From NCBI GenBank assembly GCA_029237695.1, contig CM055267.1, forward strand, positions 4,176,036-4,240,035: a stretch of 64,000 bases of DNA. Reading direction: 5' to 3'. The DNA is from Conchocele bisecta (taxonomy: Eukaryota > Mollusca > Bivalvia > Lucinida > Thyasiridae). Below the pieces are notes generated by a model. It saw nothing but the letters and a program-made list of their open reading frames with translations, did no database searches and had not been told where the DNA came from. A program made the translations under genes and the position numbers. Shown in pieces: positions 10,088 through 23,374 of this stretch. Positions within the stretch are counted from its first letter, which is position 1. Every line of letters starts with the position of its first letter.

Positions 10088-13000
10088 AATGAATTCTGTT
10101 CAACCCGAGAGAGCAAAAGCAACGACTACTTTAAATCAAAGCATTACATCATCCTGAACACGAATCCGGTGTCGGTCAATCAAATCAGGTGGGACAAGTT
10201 CATTTTTGGGGTCATTAAGTGCACATGGGTCAAATGAGTGCAAAGCTCACTCTATTTTGATAATACGACATGTACTTGCATAACATTACAGAACAATCCG
10301 ATAAAGTATGTTTTATTGGTGATTATTGTTTTATGGGGCATATACAAAGAAATTCGGTTTGCTCGGTCGTCTCTATCGTTGAGAGTATCAACATATTCAA
10401 GATGGCCGCCAAGCATCAGCCTGAAATGTGTACTTATTTGATGAATGCAAACAAATAGGCACTTGGATCTTGATCGGACGGACGCAGAAAACGCTTTGGA
10501 TACCATGCATTAAGTTTAAACCTAGATGGAGGCTATCATATCCATATGAATCCAAGATGGACGCCAAATATTCATCAAGATCAGGCAGCATTATCTACAC
10601 TGTGGTGGACCATATATTGGTACTAAGCTAGATATGAACATATTAGTTTGATTTTCATCTGAGATACGATATTAAAAATATAGATCAATATTTATGCTCT
10701 TCTCAAAGAGCGTGTTTAATTCAAAATGACCGCCATATTTTCCAAAAACTCGAAAGTTATTGAATATAATGTTTACTTTTACTTTACTTATGTATACTAC
10801 TACATTCTGCTAGGCGGTTAAATGAGTAAGTTGGACACACTTGATTTTGAAGTCATTTGTAATTGTGTTTCTTCAAAATGGTCGCCTCATTTAGGCTATT
10901 TTAATATAGTGTGGTACTGTCAATTGGCATTTCTTATAATTTACTTTTAAATTTATTTATAGGACAGATTCACACGTGTTCAGACTAGTAGATCGCTATA
11001 TATATACTAGTAGATTGTATTAATGCCCCATAATCCACTTGGTGATGCTTGAATTATGTTACACTCGTTGTAGAGTCAGAATATAAAAAAATATGTACTG
11101 TTTTAAATATTGTATTTTATTGAGTCTTACGTAATCATATATGTTGTAAATTGCACTGTAATGCCATGTATGTATGCACTACGTATTGCGATTGGACCAT
11201 ATACTATAGTTCGGCCATGTTCGCATTACAGGCATATATCGAACTGTTATATGCTGGTGTGCGGCTACGTAGTACGTACCATGACATTCCAATCACTTTA
11301 GACTTAATTATAACCAAGATAAAACAATTCATGTAAAATACAACACTAATCAAATAGTACGTATTACAGTTTCTATTTCCATGAATATCCATACATTCAC
11401 AAATGGATATACCCATATGCATACACTTAAATTACACTGAAATATCTAATAATTGTCCCATATAACCATACGTCTGTAAGGCAGATCAGCATATTCTATT
11501 TCAGAAAAACTTTTCGCATGACTGCTTGTATAATCATCGCTGATAAATGGAAATATATTCTCAATTAACATATATTCTCATCAACAAAAGTCCCGTCTCC
11601 TGCACTGAAATCAATATTGACAGCGTATATGCGTGTCACATATATAAAACATAATATGCTGTAACGAATGCTCATGATTTAGAGGCCTCATATCAGCTAT
11701 GTGTCAATGTTTAGCTTTACACGTTTCGCTTCCAGGATAGCTCAAACCCGGTTAGTTAAAAATCCAGGAATTGCGGTGTTGTACTGAAAAGTGGTTGTTT
11801 GGTTGATTTGTGTACATTATTTATCCATGAATCGCAATTGCAACTACCCAAATGCGTGTCTCTGTTTGATCTCATACGATCTTAAGGATATGTCGTATGT
11901 TGGTGTGTATAGACACGGACGGTGGGAACTTTTTGATATAATTGTGGATTAGCATAGAATAATCAACCATGTTCATTTTAATGCATTTAAAGTAATATAT
12001 TATATTACACATATGGTTGTGATATTACAATACACAGTTATGACACATACAAATACCATGTAAGGACATTATATGACTACAACATATATGATAAAAGTGT
12101 ATGGTATTCCACAGAAACAATTCCCTTCATAATTGTGATACATATACATACATATGCATTCATTCAATATACATGTAGATTGTATTATGACCGCATATAA
12201 CATTGCTATAACTTTTATTCTTTCTATGTACCAAACAATCTCATGAATGATCTCAACATACGTCCCATCGTGAATTCACAACATGTTGATATCGATCGCA
12301 TTATAGTTTAATATCCATACTTATGTGACTCACAAATACTGACTCATTACATCCTTCCTATGTACATAGTACATGCCTACCTGTATATGAATTCTTGATA
12401 TCATAGGTAATCCAAACGCGATTGTATTGTTAATAAACACAGCATATGCCGTTTATGAACTGAAATGTAATGGTCTGGTTGACACCTTGCATTGAATTCG
12501 TAGAATAGAGAGTAATGTGAATATGGCTCACAAATACTGGTTATTTATTCATGCATGTACTTACATGGCCTAGTACATGGATACCGGCATATGACTACTT
12601 AAATGACTACTTACTACTTTATTTTGGGCATATGTCGTATATAAACAGAGATTCGATGACCATGATTACACCATTGACTCTACATATATACGATATGTAT
12701 ATGTTATATAATTCCCCAATTTCACGTAATTGATTATGTCTCTTGCTACACCGACAAGCACACTCGCAGTGTCCATGTGCAGTGTTTCCAAGTTATTGGT
12801 ATTCTATGTTCATGTTACTGTCGTCAATATTACGACTTTGTTAAAATAATAAATGTGTCGATAAATACTTTTCAGGTATAAATGATGGGAATATAACGTA
12901 TGTAAATGCAATTCAGTTTCTTCTATAGCCCACTAATGTGGACATTAGCATAATACTAATATAGCTCAAGATGCGATGGCGTGGTTTTCGTTTATATATC

Positions 13001-14412
13001 CAAAAAGCTAAGCATACTTCTTCGCTATGAAAGAACGCTGCTTTCATTATGTGGAATAATGGTAGGTGTTACGTAGTCCATCAACTTCCCTTTGATATGT
13101 CAATCGCTGTGCCGACCGTGTCGTGTACCGCATTAATACATTGGTTATCGTTTTTCATAGATAGATAGTAGGCTTCGTTATAATGGAAAATGACATAATA
13201 GCCGCATCTGCATGGCATGTACCGGTACCTCATGGTTTCGAAGTATGCAACAGACCCGTCACCAGGCATTTATGAAGCTATGAGTCTTTTCGATGGCTTG
13301 AATGGCCCGAGGCAGCTATGGGGTTACGGGGCCATGCTCTCCCAGACAATTGTGAAATCCAGATGGTCTGAAATACCATTTTATATAATCTCAGCAAAAA
13401 CTGAGCACATACATGTAATACGACTCTCCTGCTTGCATCAATATTATAAAATGACTACGTATTGACAATAATTCTTATTTTAGTGCATGAAAGAATGGAC
13501 ATCAAAGCACGACGAGTGAGGTTGGGGAGGGGGTCGTCCGACCGCACTTAATATAGATGTGTCAGAATTGTATCCATGTTGGCGGTCATCTTTGATTTAC
13601 GTTCGTTTGCGGCGACAGATAATTCGGTACAGTTTGGAACACAAGCCTCGCACTTTTAAAATATTACAAATATGATTTCCAATTATGTTTCATTTCTTTA
13701 CTACTTTGTCAATCAACAGTGCCTAAGAGCTTAAGCGATACTTAGCGGCCATCTTGAATATTCCAACATGGTCAAATAATAAGTATATTAGATGGAATCA
13801 TTCATTTTTGCAAATAACACATTCAATAATAACAAAAAAAGCCAAATAACTGAAATATAAATGTGCATGACAATATAGCTATATATGTTTGTTATTCCAC
13901 ACACATTTACTGCACGTCTGTGTAAATATTTGACAGCCATTTTATATGTATATGAATTTGTCAGTGGTTAATTATTTTAATAAGTTATCAAAGCGTATTG
14001 CTATGTATGTAAACGCATAATGTAAGTACCAAACGCCATATAATAATCAAGTCAGAATATATTTAAGACAAAATGTTGATACCTGGCGGCCATCTTGAAA
14101 ATCGCAAAATACACACCGGTTTGAACCACCATAAAAACGAAGCGTCTCATATATGTCCTAAGGAAGAATATTCAACAATTTAAACAACTTTATCTGATAT
14201 TTGAAGCATGATATGCACGTACATGTCCATCTACTGATATACAATATGTTTTTGAACTCATTTGACCTCTTTGCACTTAATGACCTCAAAAGTGACCTTG
14301 TCCCACCTAATTTGATTGACCGACACCGGATGCATGTTCAGGAATATATGATGTATAAATCCCGCATAGTCGTTGCTTTTGCTCTCTTGGGTTGAACAGA
14401 AATCGTTTTTAA
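10088..14412. mobile_element. 4.3-kb element with long imperfect terminal inverted repeats and mirrored motif ladders
   Basis: About 330 bp at the left (10088-10415) is the inverted counterpart of 14083-14412; shared blocks include GAGAGCAAAAGCAACGACTA, CCGGTGTCGGTCAATCAAAT and GGTCATTAAGTGCA. A motif close to AAGATGGCCGCC occurs at 10399, 10554, 10723 and 10874, and inverted at 14085, 13935, 13745 and 13581, so each end carries a ladder with 150-185 bp steps. The interior (10890-13570) is AT-rich with no transposase. I infer a non-autonomous cut-and-paste element with repeated subterminal sites. Confidence 0.65.
10890..13570. other. AT-rich interior without genes
   Basis: No open frame longer than about 80 codons and no domain were seen. 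The stretch is rich in alternating TATA/CATA runs and TACATG-type palindromic words. Confidence 0.55.
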
Positions 14413-14582
14413 GCCACTTCTCTTCAAGGTGCCCCTCCACTATATAGCTTGCCAAAGCAACATCTACCTGATATATGTATCTCCGTGCTATTTGCGATAC
14501 TTCTTCATTGAACGACGTCGAGTGATTGATGTATTTTGTATAAGAGGAATTGTGGATTGAGTGTGAGTGGTATGCAACCTTT

Positions 14583-15703
14583 TTATTAGCCGATCTATTT
14601 TCTCCGCTATTCGGTAATCTACGAACACGAATTTTGCTGTATCACTTCCAAATTGCATCAACCGATAAAGTTTGCATTTTTGGCAATTATCTCCGTTTAA
14701 AACTTTAAATATAGCCAAATAACACAATTTTGAATACGTAATGAGCTGAATGCCGGAAGAGATTGAACCCGGAAGTTGTTGTTGTTGAAGTCCATAGTTG
14801 GCTCTAATGGCCATATACGCCAACATACGCCGATTATTGGGCTAATTTAAAGCTTTTATTTATTAAACAGAACAAGTTTCAGCCACGTATAATCTCGTAA
14901 AATGTGTTTATTCGGCTAATTTATAATCGACCTCTGCTCAAAATCTCCTCCGACTAGCAACCCCAGCATCTCGGGTTTATCCCATTGGATCGCGTATGCG
15001 CGTCATTTGACGCTAGTTAATATTCACACAATTTTCCACCAATCAAAACGAAGAATTGCCCTTCATAGCGAACTTTGATTTGTTTACGTATCGTGCAGGG
15101 ATGGCAGGGATGCATCCAGCACGCGCGATTGCGGCAATCCCCCTTAATTATTGTCAATGCCGCAAATTATTGATTGTCTTGCGCCCGACATCGCGCAAAA
15201 AATCACGGATGGGCCCCTTTTTAAATGACCAGTGCGCACATTAAAAAAACGTAATTGACTATTTAAAACGCGCTGTGTATTTAAATCATTGGAAGGCGTG
15301 CAGTTCAATCGAGTTTGTGCGGCCGTTGAACGTAAGCTTCGAGTCGATTTAAACCATTTAAATCGATAAACAAGGGATAAACAAGTGACAACGTTAACCT
15401 GTTATGCTCCATTAAGAAGTAATAAGCTTATGGCAAATCATATTACTTTGGGGCCGAGCTACTAAAGTGACTGGTGTGGCATGGAAATATTGAGTTTTCC
15501 TCATCGTGGACCCGTTTAATGCGGGATAGTACAACCCGTTGACCCGGCCTAAAATGACCTTAGTTGTTGATAGGCCGTTAAACACCAATACTCACTCGCT
15601 CATTCATCCCCCCCCCCCCGAGACTCAGTAACTACTAAAATGCGGACATATATTGAACCCTGATTTGATCGGCTAATAACATCATGCTCTGCATGACTTT
15701 TCA
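14583..15703. mobile_element. Copy 1 of a three-copy element with TTATTAGCCGATC ends
   Basis: It starts TTATTAGCCGATCTATTT and ends GATCGGCTAATAA (15667-15679), with the flanking block CATGCTCTGCATGACTTTT shared by all copies. Inside are TTTGATTTGTTTACGTATC, GCGCGATTGCGGCAATCCCC and a poly-C run (15608-15620), plus a segment (about 15520-15590) ending GATAGGCCGTTAAACACCAA. Both strands carry short frames conserved between copies, but no transposase domain; I regard it as non-autonomous. Confidence 0.65.
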
Positions 15704-16867
15704 TTATTAGCCGATCTATTTATAGATCGGCTAATATATTGGTTATCCATCGAATTCTGAAAAAGTTTGTAGCAACCCTTTTCTCCGCTATTCGGTAATC
15801 TACGAACGCGAATTTTTCTGTTTCACTTCCAAATTGCATCAACCGATAAAGTTTGCATTTTTGGCAATTATCTCTGTTTAAAACTTTACTTATAGCCAAA
15901 TAACACAATTTTGAATACGTAATGAGCTGAACGCCGGAAGAGATTTAACCCGGAAGTTATTGTTGTTGAAATCCATAGTTGGCTCTAATGGCCATATACG
16001 CCAACATACGCCGATTATTGGGCTAATTTGAAGCTTTTATTTATTAAACAGAACAAGTTTCAGCCACGTATAATCGCGTAAAATGTGTTTATTCGGCTAA
16101 TTTATAATCGACCTCTGCTCAAAATCTCCTTACTAGCAACCCCAGCATTTTCGGGTTTATCCCAGCATCTCGGGTTTATCCCATTGGATCGCGTATGCGC
16201 GTCATTTGACGCTAGTTAATATTCACAAAATTTTCCACCAATCAAAACGAAGAATTGCCCTTCATAGCGAACTTTGATTTGTTTACGTATCATGCAGGGA
16301 TGGCAGGGATGCATCCAGCACGCGCGATTGCGGCAATCCCCCTTAATTATTGTGAATGCCGCAAATTATTGATTGTCTTGCGCCCGACATCGCGCAAAAA
16401 ATCACGGATGGGGCACATTAGGCCAATCTGGGCATGTGCCTGAATACGCAGGAGCTTGCGTCTATTTTTAGATGACCTGTAACCGCTAGATATATATAGC
16501 TCTGGTAGCTCCGCCCACTCGCGAGCTGCCACAGAATTCTGACAAACACACAGTGACTACAACTTTGTGTATTGCGGAGTGTAATTTGTAGATAAATAGA
16601 GCATACAGTACAGGTGTTACGCTGGAATATTTCGCAACATAATGGTGACAACAAAACATTGCTGCTATGGCATTGCTGCTATTGGATGGATTTGGGAACG
16701 GGTTTCCAAAACCTGCACAAAATCGAGAAAAATGTCAACGCTGGGTACAGAACTGTGGTCGAAAATAGTTTACCATTGACAATGTTACCAGAGACACCTA
16801 CATATGTTCGATGCACTTTACCCTGATTTGATCGGCTAATAACATCATGCTCTGCATGACTTTTCAT
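15704..16867. mobile_element. Copy 2 of the three-copy element, with a different right part
   Basis: The left 700 bp match copy 1 closely. It begins with a palindrome (15707-15734, TTAGCCGATCTA then TAGATCGGCTAA) that copy 1 lacks. From about 16413 the sequence departs from copy 1 until the shared end CCCTGATTTGATCGGCTAAT (16821-16840). Copies 1 and 2 are head to tail. Confidence 0.65.
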
Positions 16868-18462
16868 ATTATATGTTAATTCATGTAGTTGTGAACGGTA
16901 CAGGTTATAGTCCAGTGCTACGGTACATGCCATATGAGTCGGCAGTTACGACCGGTATTGCACTGTGTGGATATAAACTGTTCGCATGTCATGTAGGTAT
17001 ACATAATTCATGAGTTGTGGTTTTATATGTTGTTGAGACGTAAACCATATTTCCGTCAGTTATTCATAAACTATGTGGAAATGGTCACCGTCTTTGTAAA
17101 CAGGAGTTCACCCGAACCAGACTGTGCGGCTGCGCATGCTGATCTGGGCATAATGTCTACTGTGACAATGACATTGTTCCAGCATAGTCAAGTATGTTGT
17201 CTGTGCATTGGCTGCATATTTGCATTGTGTTACATAAGTGTGTATTATTGTTCATCTGCGATATATATGCATCAGCTATTATATGTCAGTTCTGTGTGTC
17301 GTTGGCTCTGATCAGTTGCTATGGGTTTAGTTTGATCAGGGTCTACAGTGACGCAAAACTGAATAACTGTTGCATAGTATATGTTTGAGTGTGTAATCAG
17401 TTGGTGACAATGTGTACAGGAGTATCCATGTGCATCCTATTGTCTGTGCAGTCTATTTAGGTTTATGACAACGTCCAATGGATGTTGTATGTATATAGGA
17501 TCTGTTTTATTATGTTTTATTGGCTAAGTGAATGCACCGATTTTAATAGAATTAGTCATGTAGTTATGCACATGAGAATCGTCTCCATGTGATAACTGGT
17601 GCACTGGATTCATTATAATCATATCAGGATACTTGTAATACATGTAATGCATTTGTGATTCACTTGACTAGTGCATCTTATAAGTATTCACTAGGGATGA
17701 TTGTCGGTGTGGCGACGGCCAGAGGACGATGACTTGATTTATGGTGTAAACGTTTTGGGACCATATCCCGGTAGATTATCGTCATATATTGTATGGGTGT
17801 AAATAAGGGTTTAGTGCATGTCTGTATAGTTATTCCAGAATGGTTGTAGGTTCAATCCATTCATTTCACTTGATTATCAGTTAGGTGAATGACTGTCAGT
17901 GTGCGAGCATGTTTGGTTCATAAGAATCGTCTCCTTTTCATTATATTCTCCACATGTTCGAGGCTAAGTGATCTATGATATTTACGATTTACTGGATGTG
18001 ACAGAGGTGTCACATTCGGTAAAGTCAGCTGATATTGGGTATTAGTGTATATCATACTGATATGTGAATCTGTGGGATTTATCCATGAAAGTAGGAATCC
18101 GAATATTGTGAATTGCAATAATTGACTAGGTTTTGTTGGATCCATGTACTGTGCAATATTGTGTAAATGTTATGTAAATAGAAGCTTATTTTACGTACTG
18201 TTTGTTTCAGAAATATTTATTGTACCTGTTTATGTAAATAAACATACGGGTTGAGAGAAGGCGTTTCGTGGTGTTTTGGAACAACTTGCGTAACCCCAGT
18301 ATTTCCACCCACATCATAAGCTAGCCGGGAAGGGGTTATGACACAACTATTCCTCAATGAAGTACAGAAAAATACCCCCACCGCCACAAATAAAAACACA
18401 ACAACAACAACAACAAACAAACAAGCTAAAAAAACAACAGACACAATGAAAATAATAGATGA
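16868..18462. other. No gene recognised
   Basis: AT-rich sequence with scattered short frames only. It includes two copies of the GAGAATCGTCTCC-type motif (17574 and about 17932) that recurs at 32300-33700. Confidence 0.5.
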
Positions 18463-19019
18463 AGACATGACAGCAAGGGTGTCACCTTGGAACGGCCAGT
18501 GAACAAAACAGTCCACATGACATGGGTGGTTGAGCCTAATTAGCGTGGCGCCGCAGCCTCTCGCTTTCATCGCCATCATGCATCAAAAGGAAGCAAGAAT
18601 CATAACACAAATAAATAATGCTAGTAACGGCGCGCATACCGATGATCGGCAAGCTTTCAGCGTCATTATATGCCAGATCGCTTGTGTTTATCTCACTGAT
18701 TATGACATCTCTGGCACAAATGAACAAATGACACAAATGAACAGGTGTAATGAAATAGCACCTACAGTGTATATTGTTTGATAGTCATAGTCATGTTAAC
18801 TTAAACAATTAGATCATGTACAGATTGACTTTGTCTCATCGTCCCTTATTTTGTAAGCTCTAATTTATATTAATAATTTTTGATTGCCTTGTTTGTTCCT
18901 GTTGTTTTGAAGCATGATAGTGAGGTAATCGCGATGGGGAAGTGCTAACCAGGTTCAACCGCATCAGTGGACTGTTTTGTTCACTGGTCGTTCAATGGTG
19001 TATCCTTGCTGTCATGTCT
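18463..19019. repeat. Inverted repeat pair (arms about 70 bp)
   Basis: 18463-18535 (GACATGACAGCAAGG, then CAGTGAACAAAACAGTCCAC) is matched in inverted form by 18951-19019 (GTGGACTGTTTTGTTCACTG, then CCTTGCTGTCATGTC). The spacer of about 415 bp has no recognised gene. Probably a small foldback or a deleted transposon. Confidence 0.7.
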
Positions 19020-22000
19020 TTGTGTGCTGTACATTCATGTGATATTTTTTTCTGCTGGGACAGCTATTTTCTTGGTAGTTTGTCGAGGAATAGTTATTGT
19101 GGGACATTCGTTGCATTTTTTTATGTATTTCGTGTACTATTTATTTCCTTTTGGGATCGTACACTGCTGCTCATGGAGTGCATGTTTGTGCTGCATATTG
19201 ACTTCTCGACCACCACTGGGCATTTGTAATATGTTTATCGTGATGCATTATATTAGTTTCTTCTTTTCATCGGTTCCTGGGTCTCCTTTTGGTATTTTGT
19301 TATTCTATTTTGTAATTGTGTATTAAGCGGGCGCACAACAAATGTCTACAACAAGCACGTGACATTATGAAAGACAGATACTACATTATATAATCACCCT
19401 AATTGGTTTTGATGTATAACATTGGGTGACTAACTAGTGTGCAGCACAAGTTAGTCAGCCGAATCACGAGGCCTGGCTATCCAGTGGAATATATACTGTA
19501 CCAAACAAAGGCTGTTTGGTTACTCTACTCATTATATACTTTTGTTTCAAACATAATACATGTATGTTCCCATTGGATCAGATTTATTATGTTAATTAGG
19601 ATGTGCATTCAGACTTATAACTACACTGGTTACAATTGGCCAAGTTGTACCTTTCTATCAAGTTGTACATTTTCACGTGTCTGTGTTGCAAATGAATGTC
19701 TGTGTATCTACCATGTTAGTTGCAAATGTATAATATAGTATTAAGTGACTATGCATTAAGGTCAAATCGTTGCTCTCAACCTTCGCTTTCGTAACTATGA
19801 GAGCAACGAATAGATTCATGCATTATGCCTGACAAAAGAAACGCTTTGCCATAATTCCCCCCTCCGGTGCCGTCCGGAGGCGGAATTCATATGGCTGATA
19901 TACTCGCCACTCAAAGGCTCATACATGTACATATTTACAACAGGCACAGTTGAATTTATGAGACAAAGTAGCGTAAACAAATTGCAACCAATTTTTAGAC
20001 TGACTACGGTGTCAATAAAAGTATTTCTAGGCCAGAAATCCTGGTGTCCACCCTTGATGTCCGGTTTATAGAGGTTTCACTGAATGTTTTTACGCTAAAC
20101 CATTCACATAAAATGTACATGCACTTACCTCATTTAATAATGGACAACTCACTATCTCACAAATTACCTCCCAATTTAATAACTTATCTGTTCGCTCCAT
20201 CCCACTTGACCAAACTGGAGTAACATATTTGAAATTGTCGATATAATTATAGCATATATTTCGCATGTTACTTGTTACATGCATAGCCATGTGTCATAAA
20301 TATGTTCGTGCTATATATACCTGATGTTGTCATATGTATATGACCTCGGTGAATAAACGAATTTATCAACACTTGTGGAAAGCGTACAATTTGGTCAGTC
20401 GTACATATAGTAGTAAAACCGCCATGAGAATATGCATCTTAACACGCAACCAGCATACATCCTAGATCAAGACCAGCATGTATAATGCAAATAATCAACT
20501 ACCTATTTAATGATTAATTGTATTTTGATAGTTTGTATCTTATTATGAAAGTGTGTGAAGTTCTTATTTTACTCTAATAATCTCGTTCATGAATGCAACC
20601 ATACTACAGTTGTTCGTAATTGTGCCAAAGTGCTATTTAAGTCGTTAGAATATCACTCACAGAAAATATAGGATAACACTATTACGGCTGAATCTCCGTA
20701 TACCATATGTACTCATACTCACCCATTAACGCGGGTTGACATATACTGGGACCATGCGATAGGAGAATGAACCAGCTAGGTTAAATTAAGAACACATTTC
20801 GACTCCGTTGCAACTAATTAGTAAATTTGGAAAAATAAAACGGGCCAACGGCCATTGGGTTGACAGGGCGGACTGACCTATATGGGTGTATCCCGCGGCC
20901 ATTACCGGGTTCTGGGTTGAATATGCGTATGGGTGAGATTTATATATACATATATACCATCTACAGGGTAGTACAAACACAAAGTGGACACTTTGTGGAA
21001 CCTATATGCATCTTTTGACAGACTCTTCGATTCTTAATATATGTTGGCATACTTATTGTGTACTGTCTGTGCTATTTGAAAGATACATATTGCTTACTGC
21101 TTGTGCACGCAATTTTACGTCATTATGATTATGACGTCACTATGTCATATTCCGGAATTTCCATTGCTGACAACGTTGTGAAACAGTTGAATGTCGTTGC
21201 ACATCCATTATTTTCATTGGAAGAGTGAAATAAATGATATACGGAACAGAGGAAATGCATAAATAAATGTTACATGTACACTGACATTTACAGCAATAGT
21301 ACACATATACATGTACGTTGATAAATGTCACCAGCAAACATCATACATGCGCAAGACTGTGAAATTGAATGCTCAAAGTGACACCGATGTCAGAAATTCG
21401 GATTTTTAGCAAAATCGAGGCAAACTTGCAGTACATGATGCCTAATATAAGCGCTGAATGTATGTCTTTACTTGTATTGTATTACTCAATGATGGATTTA
21501 ATATACTAAATGCAATTTTGCAGCAGGAAAGTGGTTTAGTACCATGTTAAAGCCGTTTTATAGCGTTACGTACAAATGTGTATTTAGATTTCGACCCAGT
21601 AACGTCAACATCGCTGTGGCAACGTTCGGCTTGTGTTTTCCATAAAGTCAATATAAAATTCATATGCCAAATATATAGTGAGGGACGGTAGTCAAATAAA
21701 TTCGCACATCTGGCTAACTTTTCCAAAATTTGGTACAATTGACCTTCAGATAATGCCTTTCAAGAATTTTGATGGAAGCAATCTGAATGTTCATGTTCTC
21801 GGCTATTTATAGCAGAAATCCAAGAAGGCCGCCAGTCAAACACGTTATTGGCATATCGTAACAATCGCTGATGCTATATGCAAACATTTGATATTGATTT
21901 TTATAGTTTTTGAGGTCACTGAGTAAGTTGGTGAAGTTTTTGAAATTATCCTGTGTCAAGGTCACCTTCTGTAAGCCAAGGTCAATGTAAAATGACCCTG

Positions 22001-22550
22001 AAATGTATAAATAGTCTTATTCCTGCAATCGTTGTATCACTCTGTTTGCTGCCATGTCAATTATAAGGCGTTATGACTGATTGTTTCAACTGGTGAGGTA
22101 TCTGACATTCTTTATTTGGAAGTGAGGGTGAGTGAGGGATCAAGGTCGCATATTTGTGGTCAAGGTCAAAGCAACTTAGCCTCGGCAAAGACCAAAATTA
22201 TTGCATAATTGGCAGAAATGTGTTGATTATGTTAGTTATTATCAGTATAAATGGACAGAATAAATATATTTATTTAATAGTGTTTAAGGAGCTAATAATT
22301 AAATGTATGTTACGTCATTTAGGCTGGGCTAATGTGGTTGAAGTGCATAGATCACATGTATGGATGGTGGAAACCCCAAAATCAGTAATGAATATTTACC
22401 AAAAATATGTTTTATGTTATTTATGTATATTCAGCCCTGAAATCAGAATAACCTGATCTGGTGTAAAGTCCTTACCACCCCAGAGTCACTTAGTCCTTGC
22501 TTCCTGAAGGTAATAGGCTTAGTACTATTCATATTACTTTTATAATGTGT
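19020..22550. other. No gene recognised; small hairpin and one dispersed repeat
   Basis: The stretch holds a short hairpin at about 19768-19812 (TCGTTGCTCTCA against TGAGAGCAACGA), a dispersed repeat copy at 20750-20905, and at 21650-21830 sequence that recurs inverted at about 26930-27090. No protein domain was seen. Confidence 0.5.
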
Positions 22551-23086
22551 ATAACCGGATACAACTCTCAAGTAACAAGAAAGCCAAGTCCGAAGGCCAA
22601 ATGAAGGATAGCGAGATTCCGGTAAGGATAGACCCCATCGTTAAAGTACCCTTCGCATGCTCTCAACCAGCCGCCCGCCGGAAAATATACATGGAAATCA
22701 CTACAAATACAGTGGATAAGTTGCCAGGTGTTCCGCACCTTTTCTGAAAGTGTGTTGTCAGCAGATAGCATTCAAATACATACATATATATACATGCTTG
22801 CAACTGTCAGTGTCTAGATTATGTTGCGGGTTATTACGGTAGACCATATGAACCTCAGCAGGCGCGGATACAGAAATAATTGCAGGGGGGGGGGTCTGTA
22901 ATTACAAGTCGGCATAGCTGACCTCCGTGAGCGCGAAATCGTAAAGTAGGGGGGTCTGGGGGTCCTCCCCCATGAAATTTTTAGATGCCAGTTCGCCGCA
23001 GATGCGATTTCCTGACACCTAGGCCACGAAAAAAGGTCATCCAACTATTCGAGTATTGTAGATTTTTTTTTTTTTTGCCGGGAGCA

Positions 23087-23119
<33 letters not shown>

Positions 23120-23141
23120 GGGGGGGGGGGGGGGGGGGGGT

Positions 23142-23172
<31 letters not shown>
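23087..23172. repeat. Long poly-G tract interrupted by single T and A bases
   Basis: About 85 bases are almost pure G, preceded by a T run at 23065-23076. The tract is next to fragments resembling a common GC-rich element end (CAGGCGCGGATACAG near 22858, reading GGGGGGGTCTG). Frames across it encode only poly-Gly or poly-Pro and are not genes. Confidence 0.9.
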
Positions 23173-23374
23173 GGGGTCCGGACCCTGTCCCATCCGTGTC
23201 CATCCTGGGAACTTTTGCAATTACCTTTACATTTTGTTTCCACATGCGCAGAGTGTAGCAGCAAGGCGGGCGCATGGCTGGCATCTGCTAACAACGTCCA
23301 GTAGGGAGTCCTGAAATGTGTCTCTGAATCATGAACCTACCCCAATGAGAGGCAACTGGAAGATCCTGTTTCGG

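Noticed and set aside
22981..23314. Poly-Gly / poly-Pro frames on both strands
   Set aside because: They only translate the poly-G tract; no conserved sequence on either side.
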